Source: Neurospora intermedia
Lineage: Eukaryota > Ascomycota > Sordariomycetes > Sordariales > Sordariaceae
Assembly: GCA_037102815.1 (NCBI GenBank)
Contig: BTPP01000005.1
Location: 682,001 to 746,000 of the forward strand
Length of the DNA stretch: 64,000 nt
Reading direction: 5' to 3'
In this document: positions 34,183-45,634 of the stretch, in pieces
Numbering within the stretch: position 1 is the stretch's first letter
How the letters are laid out: every line of letters begins with the position of its first letter
Program-made: the position numbers and the translations under genes
The notes under the pieces: model-generated
What the model saw: the letters and a program-made list of their open reading frames with translations, nothing else
Databases searched by the model: none
What the model was told of the DNA's origin: nothing

Positions 34183-34939
34183 TTACCGCCCACCCCTAAC
34201 CCCATTCCCCATCTTGCCCTCCTCCTCATCCTCACTACTACTCAAATCATCCTCACTCATACTCAACCTAAAATATTCCCCATCCGCTCCCGCACCTCCA
34301 TTCCTCGCCATCAGCGCATGACTCTCAACCTCCCCGTCATCATCCATCGTCGTCCCCTTTCCATTCTGCCCACCATTCTCACCCGCCATCGATGCCTTCC
34401 TCTGTGCCGCCGCCCTCCAAACCCACCAAGCCACCACAACAGCCTCCATACCCACGAAAATCCCCACCCCCCACACATCAACCCTACTATGCCCGCTCAA
34501 CAACAGTCCCAAAACAACATTCACCCACCCTGCCACCACCGCCCACCGTCCAAGCCAAATATGTCCATGAGAGATCCACGTCCTCCTGCGGATCCTCAGG
34601 AAATCCATGTGGTGTCTCCACCCCAGAATCACCTGAACGACCAGCAGGAAAGTAATAGCGAGACCGAGCCACTGGTGGACGGTAGACGGGACGTGACGAC
34701 CGGTCATGTACAAGCCTACGCCGGCGCCGGCGAGGGTGAAAGTGAACGCGAGGGCTTGCACAAGCCAATGTCTCTGGAAGGCGTTGCCGGCCGAGCTTCG
34801 GATCAAGATGACACCGAGGGGGAAGAGGATTAAAAATGCAACGGTCATGAAGAAGGCGTGCGTTTTGGGGAGGGGGTTGGCGGTTACTTTGTCTAGCCAG
34901 CCCGAGGCGGAGAGGGGTTTGGTGGAGGTGCCGAGGAGG

Positions 34940-35004
<65 letters not shown>

Positions 35005-35919
35005 GGTATTGGGGACGATGGCGAGAGTCTTGAGCAGGTCGTCGACGGTCGGCGTTCCTAGGTATTTGTTGTTGTTGAGGACGGAGCGCGTCATGTCGGC
35101 CCAGAAAAAACCGTATCCGCCTGTTTCGGAGCCGTGGTGGCGGTGCATCTTCAGATGCGCATCGCGGGGGAAGCTTCCGCTGAAATCTTGGCGGTCGTTC
35201 CAGGCCCACAGAAAAGGTTGAGATGCGGAAGTGGCGGAGATGGAAGTCCGCCAGGACCCGGAGGAACCGGATGACCACAGGGAGCAGGAGTAGCAGGCCA
35301 GCAAGACGTCGGCGATATACGTCTTGGTGCCGGCTGCGGGGATGATGGGGTGTTCGTCGTGGTCGTCGTGTCTTTTGGCTTTCACTTTCACTTTGACTTT
35401 GCCCTGCTCCTCCTCCTCCTTGCTAGCAGCGGGCACGGTACCGGCTTCTTTCCAACCCGATGCCAGAACCTGGACGTCAAAGCCCTTCCCAGCTACTGTC
35501 GTGAAATCGTCGATCAGCTGCGGTTGACGGTGTCCTTCCACTGTCCGCACGCTCACTACGGGCTCCTTTTCGGTACCGTTTACAGGGTCGCCGTAGACGA
35601 TAAACATCAAGGCTCCTGCCATGGTCTGCCCTGTGCCGATGGCCGTCCATCCATTGGCGTTCCAGCGAGTGACGGTCAGGTGGAAGTAGATGTCGTGAGA
35701 GGAAGTGGTGGTGTTGGGGAGGGAGAAGAGGGAGAGGCAGAAGTCGGCTGCTCCTGAAGTAAGGCCGGTTTGGCAGTATTGGACCTTGTTATTGTTGTTG
35801 TTGTTGTTGTTGTCGGTGGTGGTGGTAGTGGTAGTGGTAGTTGAAGCGCCGAGGAGGGGTTGTGTGAAGAGGCAGACGGACAGGAGCAGCGCTCCGAGGA
35901 GGGAGGTGAGGCGCGCCAT
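34183..35919 (-). CDS. Secreted-domain DOMON (CDH-cytochrome-like) plus cytochrome b561 membrane protein, 578 aa
   Basis: A single exon. The ATG at 35919 is preferred because it begins a clear signal peptide (MARLTSLLGALLLSVCLFTQ...); the frame extends upstream only from a GTG. After a Thr- and Asn-rich linker, residues about 45-260 form a DOMON-type domain like the cytochrome domain of cellobiose dehydrogenase, with WTAIGTGQTMAGALMFIVYG and a distal HRHHGSETGGYGFFWADMT. A run of 22 Asn (34939-35004) separates it from five or six membrane helices with the histidines expected for haem b in cytochrome b561 (THAFF, VHQWLG, GWRHHMDF, SHGHIWLG). The likely role is transmembrane electron transfer to an extracellular DOMON haem; partners are unknown. 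The C-terminus is acidic and Gly-rich. Confidence 0.88.
34939..35004. repeat. (GTT)22 codon repeat encoding poly-Asn
   Basis: Twenty-two perfect triplets inside the minus-strand DOMON/cytochrome b561 coding region, read as AAC (Asn). Confidence 0.95.
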
Positions 35920-37285
35920 TACACTAGGTTGTAGAAAGACCTGGAGTTGCTGGGCGATGCAACAACTCACTCACTCAAGAAAAAGAATGAGAGGATAGGT
36001 GATGTGGGAAGAGAGAGAAGAGGAAAAGTTTCATGGGATGAATACATAAACGGGCCACTCGGGACTCGGCGTGCGCTACTAGCAGATCTGCTGCCCGATG
36101 GCTGGGACGGCCGGGGGGTGATGAGTGGGGCGCTGACGGGCCGCGTTGGTGGGTTTCCTTGCTGAGTGACCGATGACCGATGCGGGCAGTTTTTGGTGTT
36201 CGTTCCTCTTTCCTCTTTTTCTTTTTCAACTTAAAAGTTCAATGTCCCATCCCTTCGTTTTCTTCCTCATCATGTTCAATTCATAATGGACGCTATCACA
36301 AATCACCGAGTCGAGAAGAAACCATAAACCAACTAGTCTACATACTTTGGCGCAACCAAAGACATGTGACATGTTTGGCGCGCACCTTGCGGCTTTTAGG
36401 CGCGAAAAAAGGTCACCTAGCTTGCCTAGATAGTCAGGCGCAAATCCTCACCTCAGCTTAGAACCGAGGGCGCTGCCTGACCACCACTGGGACCGATCGC
36501 CAATCGCCGAGAGTTCCGGTATCTGTCCCGGGCGCTGAGTGGCTGAATCGCATGCATGGACTCCTTATTCTCCGACTGTTCGGCAGTGCGTCTATGACGT
36601 CTTCCCCACGATTATCGATACCACTTGCAGTGGTGCTCGGAATAGTGGCATAATATTCATTTCCCTTTCATTTTTTTGTACACAGGCCAATCCATACCAG
36701 GCCGACGGTAGCGGGTCCGGCCGCTCTTGCCACTGATGTGCGCAGGGATCTCAGGGCCCGGGAGTCAGGAACGTCAGGAACGTCAGGCACGCCAGGCACG
36801 TCGCGGGTCACGGAAAAGGGACGAACAGGGGACGATATCTCGCAAAGAGGTGAAAGGAAGATGGGACGAACGAGTGGATATTGTAAACTGACTTCATTTT
36901 GAGCGAGGACTCATGAACAACGGACAATGGCCTCTCCTCCTATAACCAGCACTAACACGAACAACTATCCTATCAAAATGCCGGCCCTAGCAATCAATAT
37001 ACCCAAAGGTGATGATGTAAAACAAGAGAGACCTCAAAAGCCCTTAACACACCTCCAAACCCCCTTTTTGCGCCGTTCACGATACTTGACAAATGCTTAC
37101 CACAGAGCCGTTAACCTTTCTCCCGGCCTTCCTTGCGCCACCAAAAAGAGCCATCCATCAAAGCAGAACCAACCAACCAACCAACCAAACGACCATGACC
37201 ATGTCCAGTACAAACCTCACTCCATCTCGACACCCCCCTCTCCCTCTTACATATATACCAAACCCCCCAAAAAGAAGCTACTCGT
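35920..37285. other. Spacer between the DOMON gene and the zinc-finger gene
   Basis: Carries the promoter of the DOMON gene and the 3' region of the zinc-finger gene; (AACC)n near 37168-37190. No gene supported. Confidence 0.4.
36764..36799. repeat. Four tandem 9-bp units (GTCAGGAAC type)
   Basis: GTCAGGAAC, GTCAGGAAC, GTCAGGCAC, GCCAGGCAC follow one another without gaps. Confidence 0.8.
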
Positions 37286-40200
37286 CTAATCAAAAGCACC
37301 CGCCTCAACCTCAAACTGATACGCCCCGACGTCCATATGGTCCGGCGTCACCTGCCCCACCCCATTCCCAACCACACTCCCCGGATGCGGGCCCACAGAC
37401 CCAATCTGCTGCTGCTGCTGTGCCGCCGCTACTGCTGAATGCGGCGCCATCCCAAACTGCGCCGGATGATGGGCCGCCACAAACTGGCCCGGCGCCCCCC
37501 ACGCCGCATGCGTCCCCGTCGCCGCCGGGTGGTGCGGTGGCGGCGGGAACATGGCGTAGCTGGTGTAAAAGTAGTTGGCGGCCGGGCCCGCAGAAGCTAC
37601 GGAGGGGTCTTCGGCTGTCATGGTGTATCCGTTCACAGCGGACATGGCTGCCGCCGCGTGGGGGGACACGGCCATGGGGCCGTTGCCCGTAAGAGGGGAG
37701 TGGGACATGAATTGCGGTTGGTGAGTGGTGGCGGGTGAGGGATGGCCGTAGTGGCTGTGCGAGTGCGAGTGCGAGTGGAACGGAGACGTGGGGATGCCGT
37801 GCTGCGCGTACGGGTTGATTTGCTGTTGCTGTTGTTGTTGGGGGTTGTTGTTTCGGGTACCGGTCCCGAGGGAGGTGGGGGCGGTGCCTGTGGTGGTGTT
37901 GCTCATTTGGTGCGAAGCGGCCGTGGCGGGCGCCGAGAGGTGTGTGGAGGAGCCGCCTACGATCGAAAGACGGTTGCGTCCGCCGGGCCCGTTGGAGAGC
38001 TCTGAGGACGAGGTTTCCGTCGAGAGGTGCCCGTGTAGTGAGACGTACGCTTTGAAGGTCTGCTGGACGACGGATTTGAGGCGCTCGCGGACAATGTCGG
38101 TTCCCGATGCAAAGTCAATGTCTTGAAGCTTGATTTTGTGGTCGAGGATGTCAAGAAAGAGTTTGGAGAAGGCGTCACCGTCTTTGGAGGGGGAGAAGGG
38201 GGTGATGCGCGGTTTGATGTCGTGCCCTGGCTGATGTTAGTGATCTCGATTTCGTCAGAAAAAGTGAGGGAAAAGAAAGGCATACTCACAGGGCGTTTCG
38301 GGACGTTTGGCACCGGGAAAGAGTACGTCCCAGATCTCGAACCACTTCTCCAGCTTATGCGCTTCCTGGTTTTTCTTGCGGTTTTGCCGCTCGAGAGCCG
38401 CCCATTGGACTGCGTCGATGCCCTCCTTCTTGGACGCATCCCCCAGTTCGCACGCGTCGCTCTCTTTTTGGTGTTCTGATAAATTGGCCAGGCAAGTTGC
38501 TCGATCTGTACCCGGGAAGATCTTGTAGCAGCGGTTACATTGGACGGGTGAATGCACCCGTTTCAGATGTTCCCTACACACCGGCGGGTTAACTCAGAAC
38601 ACACCTACAAACACATACACAGCGCTTAATGATAAGGTAAGTCTTCGGGACGGGAACTCACTTTAACCGCTGGATACTCTTGAACCCCGGCCCCGTACAC
38701 GCCCTGTACTTGTGTTTCTTCCCATTTGCCGTGTTAGTTTGCTGAATCCCGTATTTTTCCGGATCCCGCTTGTGGAACGGACACGCCAGCATCGGTTGCG
38801 ACTCCTCGTTGCCAGCCACCCCAGGGCCAGATCCCGTGTCGATGTTCTTTTCCTCGTCTTCATCGCCATCATCACCATCACCACCACCCCCGCCTCCACC
38901 TGCACCTCCACCTCCTCCCCACTCACCACTTCCTCGTCCACCTCCTGCACCACCACCACCACCGCCGCCACCAAACCCTCTTCCTTCCCTACCTCCTCCG
39001 TCCGAGTTAGACCGCCGCCTTCTCTTCCGCGAGTTACCATTCCCGTTACCCCCAGGCCCGCCCCCAGGAGGTGAAGAATCTGTAGTATAAGCAGACTTCC
39101 CACCCCTCGACGCATCCGAATTGCCCCTCTCCCTCAGGTTATTCCCTCCACCACCACCATGAGCAGCACCGCTAGTAGTACCCGAACCCGAGCCCGTATT
39201 GTTTCCAAACTGCCAACTCTCCACCTTATTCTTCACCGCCAGGTTATAATCCCGATGCAGGATCGGAATCAGATACGCAGCGAGCGGCAAATCCCCATTG
39301 ACAGCTTCAATCACCGCCGACTCCAGATTACCGTTTTGGCCTGACCAGTCGTTGTCGTCCTCTTCTTCATCTTCGTCATCTTCTTCCTCTTCCTCTTCCT
39401 CGGAGAAATTAGCGTCAAGGTAATCGCCCATAATGTCCATGTCGTCTTCGTCGTCTTCTGACTCGCCACTGTCGGCGTCATCGTCGTCGTCGTCGTCGTC
39501 ATCGGACATCATGTCTTTGGCCTCTGCTGAGCGGGCATGAGGCCCATGCCCGTGGCCGTGGCCGTGACCGCCGTTGCCGCTGCCGGGAGCCGAAGAGTCG
39601 ACGGCGAACAGGGCGTTCCGTAAGCTACTGGGGCGTGAAGGTGAGCGGGTTCCTGACGTGCTGTTGCTGCTGCTACTGTTGCTGCTGCTGCTTCCGCCGC
39701 CGCCGCCGGGGCCACCGCCACCGCCATTGATGCCGTTAGGTGCATTATACCGGCCCTTTTTGGCGGGACGACGGCCGCCGTTGCCGCCGCCGCCGCCGCC
39801 GGTGACGGTGAAGCGGCTGACGGGGGTGGTGTTGGTGATGGGGGATCTTGATGATAAGGTTCTGTATATAATAGTAATCTCATTAACACATGCACATTCA
39901 CTTTATATCTACTACGCTTGACTTGACTTGACTTGACTTGACTTGACTTGAGACTTACTCATCATTCCACTTATTCCCCATGCCCATGCCCACTCTCTCA
40001 CTCTCACTCGGCTCCAAATCGCCCTCGGGGAAGTTGCACTCGGTAGCCGTACTGGGCGGATTCGAAGTCACCCAGCTGCTGATGGACGCAGCGTAGCAAT
40101 TGGAACCGAGGTCCGAATGCGTGCCTGGTGAAGGCGAGCGGGAGCTGGCGGATGTGGCTGCCGAGACCATGCTGCTGCCGCCGCTGCTTTTGCGGGCGGA

Positions 40201-40506
40201 CCAGGCTGCTTCACTGTGACTGTGGTGATGGTGGTGGTGGTGGTGGCTGTTCATGGAGGTATGGTGTTCGGGCTTGACTAGGGAGGCTAGATTGGGGTGC
40301 TGGTGGTGATGAGGTTGGGAGTGCTGGTGCTGGTGTTGGTGTTGGTGTTGATAGGTGGGCTGGGGGGAATGCCATTTTGGTTGAGGTGCTGTTAGATGTT
40401 GCTGTGTTTGTTGCTGTTGTTGTTGTTGTTGTTGTTGTTGCCTTCCGTGACTGACGCCGTCCCCTAGGGTGGCCGCTGAGAGCGGCCCTGTGTGATGTCG
40501 AGACAT
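37286..40506 (-). CDS. C2H2-type zinc-finger protein with long low-complexity regions, 990 aa
   Basis: Four exons on the minus strand: 40506-39959, 39861-38662, 38573-38290 and 38226-37286. Introns are 39862-39958 (97 nt, GTAAGT...ACAG), 38574-38661 (88 nt, GTGAGT...GTAG) and 38227-38289 (63 nt, GTGAGT...CCAG), all in frame. The N-terminal third has Gln, His and Ser runs, then Gly-rich and Asp/Glu-rich stretches with a basic patch (RKRRRR). The core spans exons 2-4: LACPFHKRDPEKYG, then YRACTGPGF, then EHLKRVHSPVQCNRCYKIF, then CELGD and WFEIWDVLFPG. This is a family of fungal C2H2-like proteins in which Cys/His pairs from both halves make two fingers. The C-terminus is Pro/His/Gln-rich, activation-domain-like. 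A role as nuclear regulator is inferred. The (ACTTG)n run in intron 1 does not affect coding. Confidence 0.85.
39480..39508. repeat. (GTC/ATC)n codon repeat encoding poly-Asp
   Basis: A short trinucleotide run inside exon 2 of the zinc-finger gene, read on the minus strand as consecutive Asp codons. Confidence 0.85.
39916..39952. repeat. (ACTTG)n pentanucleotide microsatellite
   Basis: About seven units within the first intron of the zinc-finger gene. Confidence 0.9.
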
Positions 40507-43500
40507 TGTTTGAGATGGGATATTGGAGGTATTGTCGGCAATGATAATGACGATATGCAGTGTATAGGAGGTCCGTCAAAGAGAGAGGTAGGTAAGGTGG
40601 GTAAGGTATAGATAGATAGATAGATAAATATGAGGGGATGATGGTGGTTGCTAGTGATGCCTCTCACTGATGCTACAGCTTGTTCTTCAGATGGCTTGAG
40701 ATCGATCGAGGATGAGATCAAGTTATGTGGCAAAAGTGGTTTGTAAGAGGTGAAAGAAAGAATAAGTTTGGGAAGAAAAAAAGGATTTCCTTCCCCTCGG
40801 TCACGAAAAAAGATGTAAGTAGGGGGACCAGAACAACGATCGGGGGCATAGCCCTCCCTCCCTTTTTGATGACCAGATATGGATCAGACCACGAGCCCTA
40901 CCTGTGTCAACCTGGGCCGTGTCCGCCGGTCCGTTGGCCGGGACCCTGTCAGTGTGTGTTGGATTGGATCATGCTTCCCCCCCCTCCCCAATCCCCGCGG
41001 ACGCGGCGGACGCGGGACTAGGAAGGGAAAGCCGCCGCCCATTCTGTGTTGTGCTGTGTGCTGATGTGGAATCACCAGAAACAACAACAGCAGATGCTGG
41101 CTGGGTGTGTTTTCCGCAAGTTTCCAGGTGCTCCATAGCGTCAAAGGCGCTGGCGATGATGGCCTAAAGTGCGCGCTGACGCATTTGCGATGGTGGGCAG
41201 ATTAAGTTATGGATGGATGGATGCCCATTGGATTGTAACCCGAAATGGCCAGGCACGGATTTCAATGGCTCGAGTTACTTTTTTGTTTTCTGCCCTCCAA
41301 TGTTGCAACAAGTTAACTTGAGAAAGAGACACACAGTTTGGCTTGGAAAAGCAGAAAAGAACCACTATGCCGTCTCTTCCCTGTCCGGTTCCTGCAGCGG
41401 CCATTGGATCGATGGATGGTGCATAATACCACTGTAATACAACGCCACGTCGCCCTCTGAACCCTGAAAGGCGAACCCAAGCTGTTTTAGACCAGCCTTC
41501 AGGTCAGGTTCCAGCTTCCACTTCTCGGGGGGACCAAGAGGCCCGCCAACGAGACGGCATTGCGCTACAGGGGGTTGGCTTTTTAGTGTTGTTGGGCGGT
41601 GGACATTGATGGACGTCAACATCGCCTACAAGGGAACCCAAGGGGGACAAGAGCCGCGCGCACTTGCGATGGCGGACTTTGTCATCTCAGACAACGCTTG
41701 TGGGGAGATGACGATGGGGAAGAAAATGTGGGTGAAAAAAGAGACAAGGGAAGTGTTTGTTTTCCTGTCATCTTTTTTTTTTAATGGAGACCGGACTGGA
41801 TGGTAGTGAGAAAGGAAACAGGAACACAACGAACACAAACATATCGTGAAGACGGAACTCTCTCTTTATTTCCATGTCCACAAGCGAGACCTTTTGTACG
41901 CGTGCAAGGGTGCCCCCAACATATGTAAATCCTACCCGTCCTCCCATCCCTCCCAGGCATATTGGCTGTTTGGGGGCGCATCGCAGTGAGCAGCCAGCTC
42001 TCGGAGAATAAAAGGGGGCGCAAGAGGGAGACCGGGGAAGCGTCAAGTTGACCGTCCGGTAGTGCAAAATAAATTGTACTGTTGATAGTATGATGCAGAC
42101 CAATATCGTTAATTCCGGCCGGGTAAGCGAAACATGACAGTCCAGCAGCAGCAGGCAAGGCGAGCCGATTCGTGCTCCATCTTGTAGGTATTCGACGCAA
42201 ATGCGTTGCGTCAATGTTGGACGTCAACGTCAGGGATCGGCTTTACCGTATGTTTGTTTGTAAACAGGGCCAGCCTACCAGAGCTCAGGGGTGAACGGAC
42301 GACGGTCCGGTCCGGGGCTGGGGCACCGGGGACAGCATGCCAACACCAAGGTGGATGGGGCCTCCATGCTCCACCAACGGAACGTCGTCGACTTAATGCC
42401 GGCATGAAGCCATGGTGTCAGCCCAACCTTCTGGACAACCTCGACCATCTCTACTTGCTGTTGATCAGGATTGTGGTGGTGTGACCTGTCAAGGCAAGAA
42501 TACGAGGGGGGACACACGTCTATCGTTCCGCTGGTGTTCATCGGGACTGCCACCCACCTACCCACCCACATCATGTGTTCCCGATCTTGGGAGGTGTGGA
42601 TGCTGTTACTACCCACGAAAGCAGTCCATCTCGCATCACATCAGATGCGCAACTGAGAGTTTGATACCGCCGACCTGCGGCTCGGGCTGGTCGCAGAGAG
42701 GGCCGTAAGGGATCCACGTGGCTGGGTGACATGTCCCGGGTCGAGCGCCGACCTGCCACCGAGGGACTCAGACAAAGCCGAGCTGAGGACGTCTCCAGTG
42801 CCCCCCTGGATCGAGTTACTGCAGTAACATGCGGCTCATGTCGTCTGCAGCCCCCCTGTCTCTTTCAAGTAACCAATGGGGTGAGAGGTCGGAGCTCTTC
42901 TTTTGACGACATGTCATGCCGGGTGAACATGTCCGCCCCGAGCCACCAACTGCCGATGCCGTGTCTAGCTGTCCATTCTCGTTTGGTACTGAGCGATGGG
43001 TGTGATCCTTCTTACGAATGGACTCACTAATGGTTTTCCCTAGATTTGTCCTTACCAGGCAAGCCGTTACAGATTGGTGGTGTGATTTATGCTGGATGTT
43101 GATGGAAAAGAACCCGGAGCAGAGGGAGGGGGCAAGGCCGGGCGTCGACGGGCTCATAGTATTGTAATATCTCTGAATTGAACATTTCCAGGACGACCAA
43201 CGGTGAAAGAGGTTGTTCGTCTAGTTTGTTTCCCATCAAAGGGCGGAAGAAGCCGAAAAAATGCCATCTTTGTTGACTGATGGCCTTGAGGGAGGGGGGG
43301 CCGGATCATGAATGTTGGTTTGCCAAGACAAATCAGGGTTAGGGCTGGATATGTGATGCTGAGTTCCCACCCAACAAGATGCGCCATCAGTGAACCCCAA
43401 CATGGGCTTTTACACCGAGACCTAGCTTGAAAACCACATTGGAGCTATGAGTGTACATTTCAAAACTGTGGCGAAAAAACATTTGTTGCCTAATGGGATG

Positions 43501-45634
43501 GCATCGAATCGGTTTGTTGAAGGTGAAATCATGAAGCCGTATGCTTGAACTTGGACATGATGGCTGGAGGATGGCCGTTTCCTCCCGAAAGATATGACCG
43601 CCGAACACCAAAGACTTTGATGGCAGGAAACTGAATGGATACCGGGCAAGTGAGATAGAGACAAGAGATGGGGGGTAGCTGCCGGTCGGGACGTTGTCTT
43701 CCGTTCCTCAAGTAGCGTAGAGGTACTTTTTTGGAATGTCGACTTGGCGACTGTCCAAATACTGAAACCGAGACGATGCCATGAAGAGAGCTGAGACTGG
43801 AAAAAGTCCAGTTAAATAGAGGTAAAGTTCAGTTGTAATACTTACCTAGTGTAAAAGGGCAACAGGGGTAAAGGGGCAGGGCCGTTCCGGGGCGAGGCAC
43901 GTGCCAGGAACAGTGAGCTAGAGGACCCCGCCGCTGCCTTTTTTGCGCAAGGCTAATTGCTAGCACTAACTGGAAAGAAGAAGGATAAAAGGACTGTACT
44001 TGGCACTATCAAGACTCGAGACAAGTGACGTCGAGAGGCAAAGTGTACTTACTCCAAGCTGGTTCCAACAAAATTTAGTTGACTGATTAGTAGTCTACAT
44101 GTGAAATCAAAGACACCGAGATGTAGACTGTACAGTTCTTCATCTGTATATCCTCTCCCATCTTGAAAGCCTCGTTGTAAAAAGGGACAATGTCTGGACA
44201 ATGGTCTTGATGCCAAGCAAGGGTGGTGGCCAATGCGTACCTACCTCTACTCAACCAACACTGGACGATCGAACACTGGACTGTCCTTCTAAAAAGATCG
44301 GGCATGGTGATTAGGGGCATCAGACTGGTCCGTGCATACTCCACTTTTCTTAAGCCGAAGGTATCGAAAGTCACCCGTGTAATTACCGTAATTACAAGAC
44401 ATATGGTCGGCATATGGTTGACATATGTTAATATTAACGATTCACATTCACACGCGGGGGCCTCTCACCGGCCCCCTGCACCCCCGGAGCTAACCCTAAC
44501 CCTAACTAACCCTAGCTAACCCTAATTAACCCTAATACTAATTAGTAATTTGCAAAGAAGTCGGGTATTGACGGTTGTCTGCGGACGTAATTACAAGCTG
44601 GTATAAAGGAGGTACCAAAAGTAACCTGTCACGTGATCAGACCCATATTTTCTAATGCCCCCATTCACCGTCCCCAAAAAGATCGGCAACCTCACACCCA
44701 CCCGGCGTCATCATCCGGTGGGTGTCTGGGGCCCCACATTTGCAGCAACATCATGGAAGCTAGTAATGCCCCTGTACCTGGCTACACGCTTAGGTGCCGT
44801 GCTTGCTTAGGCCAAGGCCTATCTTCAGCGGTCATTCGCTAGAAACAGACCTGGAAAGCTGCGACATTGAACCTTCTTGATCTTCAATCCGGTCCTGTCA
44901 TTCGCGCACCTGGATGGAACTTGCAATTTCCGCTTATCGCTCGCTCGCAATCACAGTCTCTTTCTTGCTCCCTTGGTTCACAGGCAATCTTCCAACTTTT
45001 CCATTTCCCCTCCTTCTTTCTTCTTTGAGGAACCTCGACAACCCCTCCAGATCCCCAACAGTCTGTCGCCAATTCACGCCTCTTACACGACCGACACGCG
45101 CCATCAAGTAGCTGGCTGGCTCTGGATATCTATCTAATCTTCTGCTTGTCTCTCTTTTTGGATACCCATTTGCTGTTCATCGCGCGTTGCTCAACCACAC
45201 ACGGCACTCGGGCGGAGGACGGCGTCGTAATCACACCTCATCTCGGTCCTCGCCATCCCGAATAACGATTCCCCTTACATTAGCGCGACCCCGCCTATCG
45301 CCTGACGACATCATCATCAGACGACGACAAAAAGAACAACGACGACGACGACCGTCTCTCTTTCTCTCGTCTCTTCCACCCCGACCACCACAACACCGAA
45401 CCAAGTTTACTTCTCCCAGAGTTGACATTGAGACACCATTGATTGCTCCCGATCCGTCCGCGGGACAACGCTCCCTTGGGGGTATTCGATGCCATCTCCC
45501 TAACCACGTCGATCCTCGCTAGACTACGCCTGTCACATAGCCTCGCCGCACGAGCTCCTGTCACACACATACACACACACACACATATATATTTTTCCAT
45601 TCAACGTACCGGCGAGTAGTAGCAGTCGAGATAG
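40507..45634. other. 5.1-kb gene-poor region
   Basis: Flanked by two divergent genes (zinc-finger gene to the left, minus; orphan gene to the right, plus). A (GATA)n-like run lies at 40610-40628. The last 650 bases or so are pyrimidine-rich with CA repeats (45562-45583), fitting a long 5' UTR for the gene at 45635. Short frames exist on both strands but none has recognisable features. Confidence 0.5.
44491..44537. repeat. Interstitial telomere-like repeat (CCCTAA)n, degenerate
   Basis: Starts TAACCCTAACCCTAACTAAC and continues as CCCTA units separated by GCTAA or ATTAA spacers, about six CCTA cores in all. The same unit, TTAGGG on the other strand, is the telomere repeat of filamentous ascomycetes. 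Confidence 0.9.

Noticed and set aside
34487-35278. 263-codon minus frame with poly-Gln
   Set aside because: It is a shadow of the DOMON/cytochrome b561 gene in another frame; the poly-Gln is the Asn repeat shifted by one base.
35920-35970. Longer N-terminus for the DOMON/cytochrome b561 protein
   Set aside because: It starts with GTG and would bury the signal peptide that begins at 35919.
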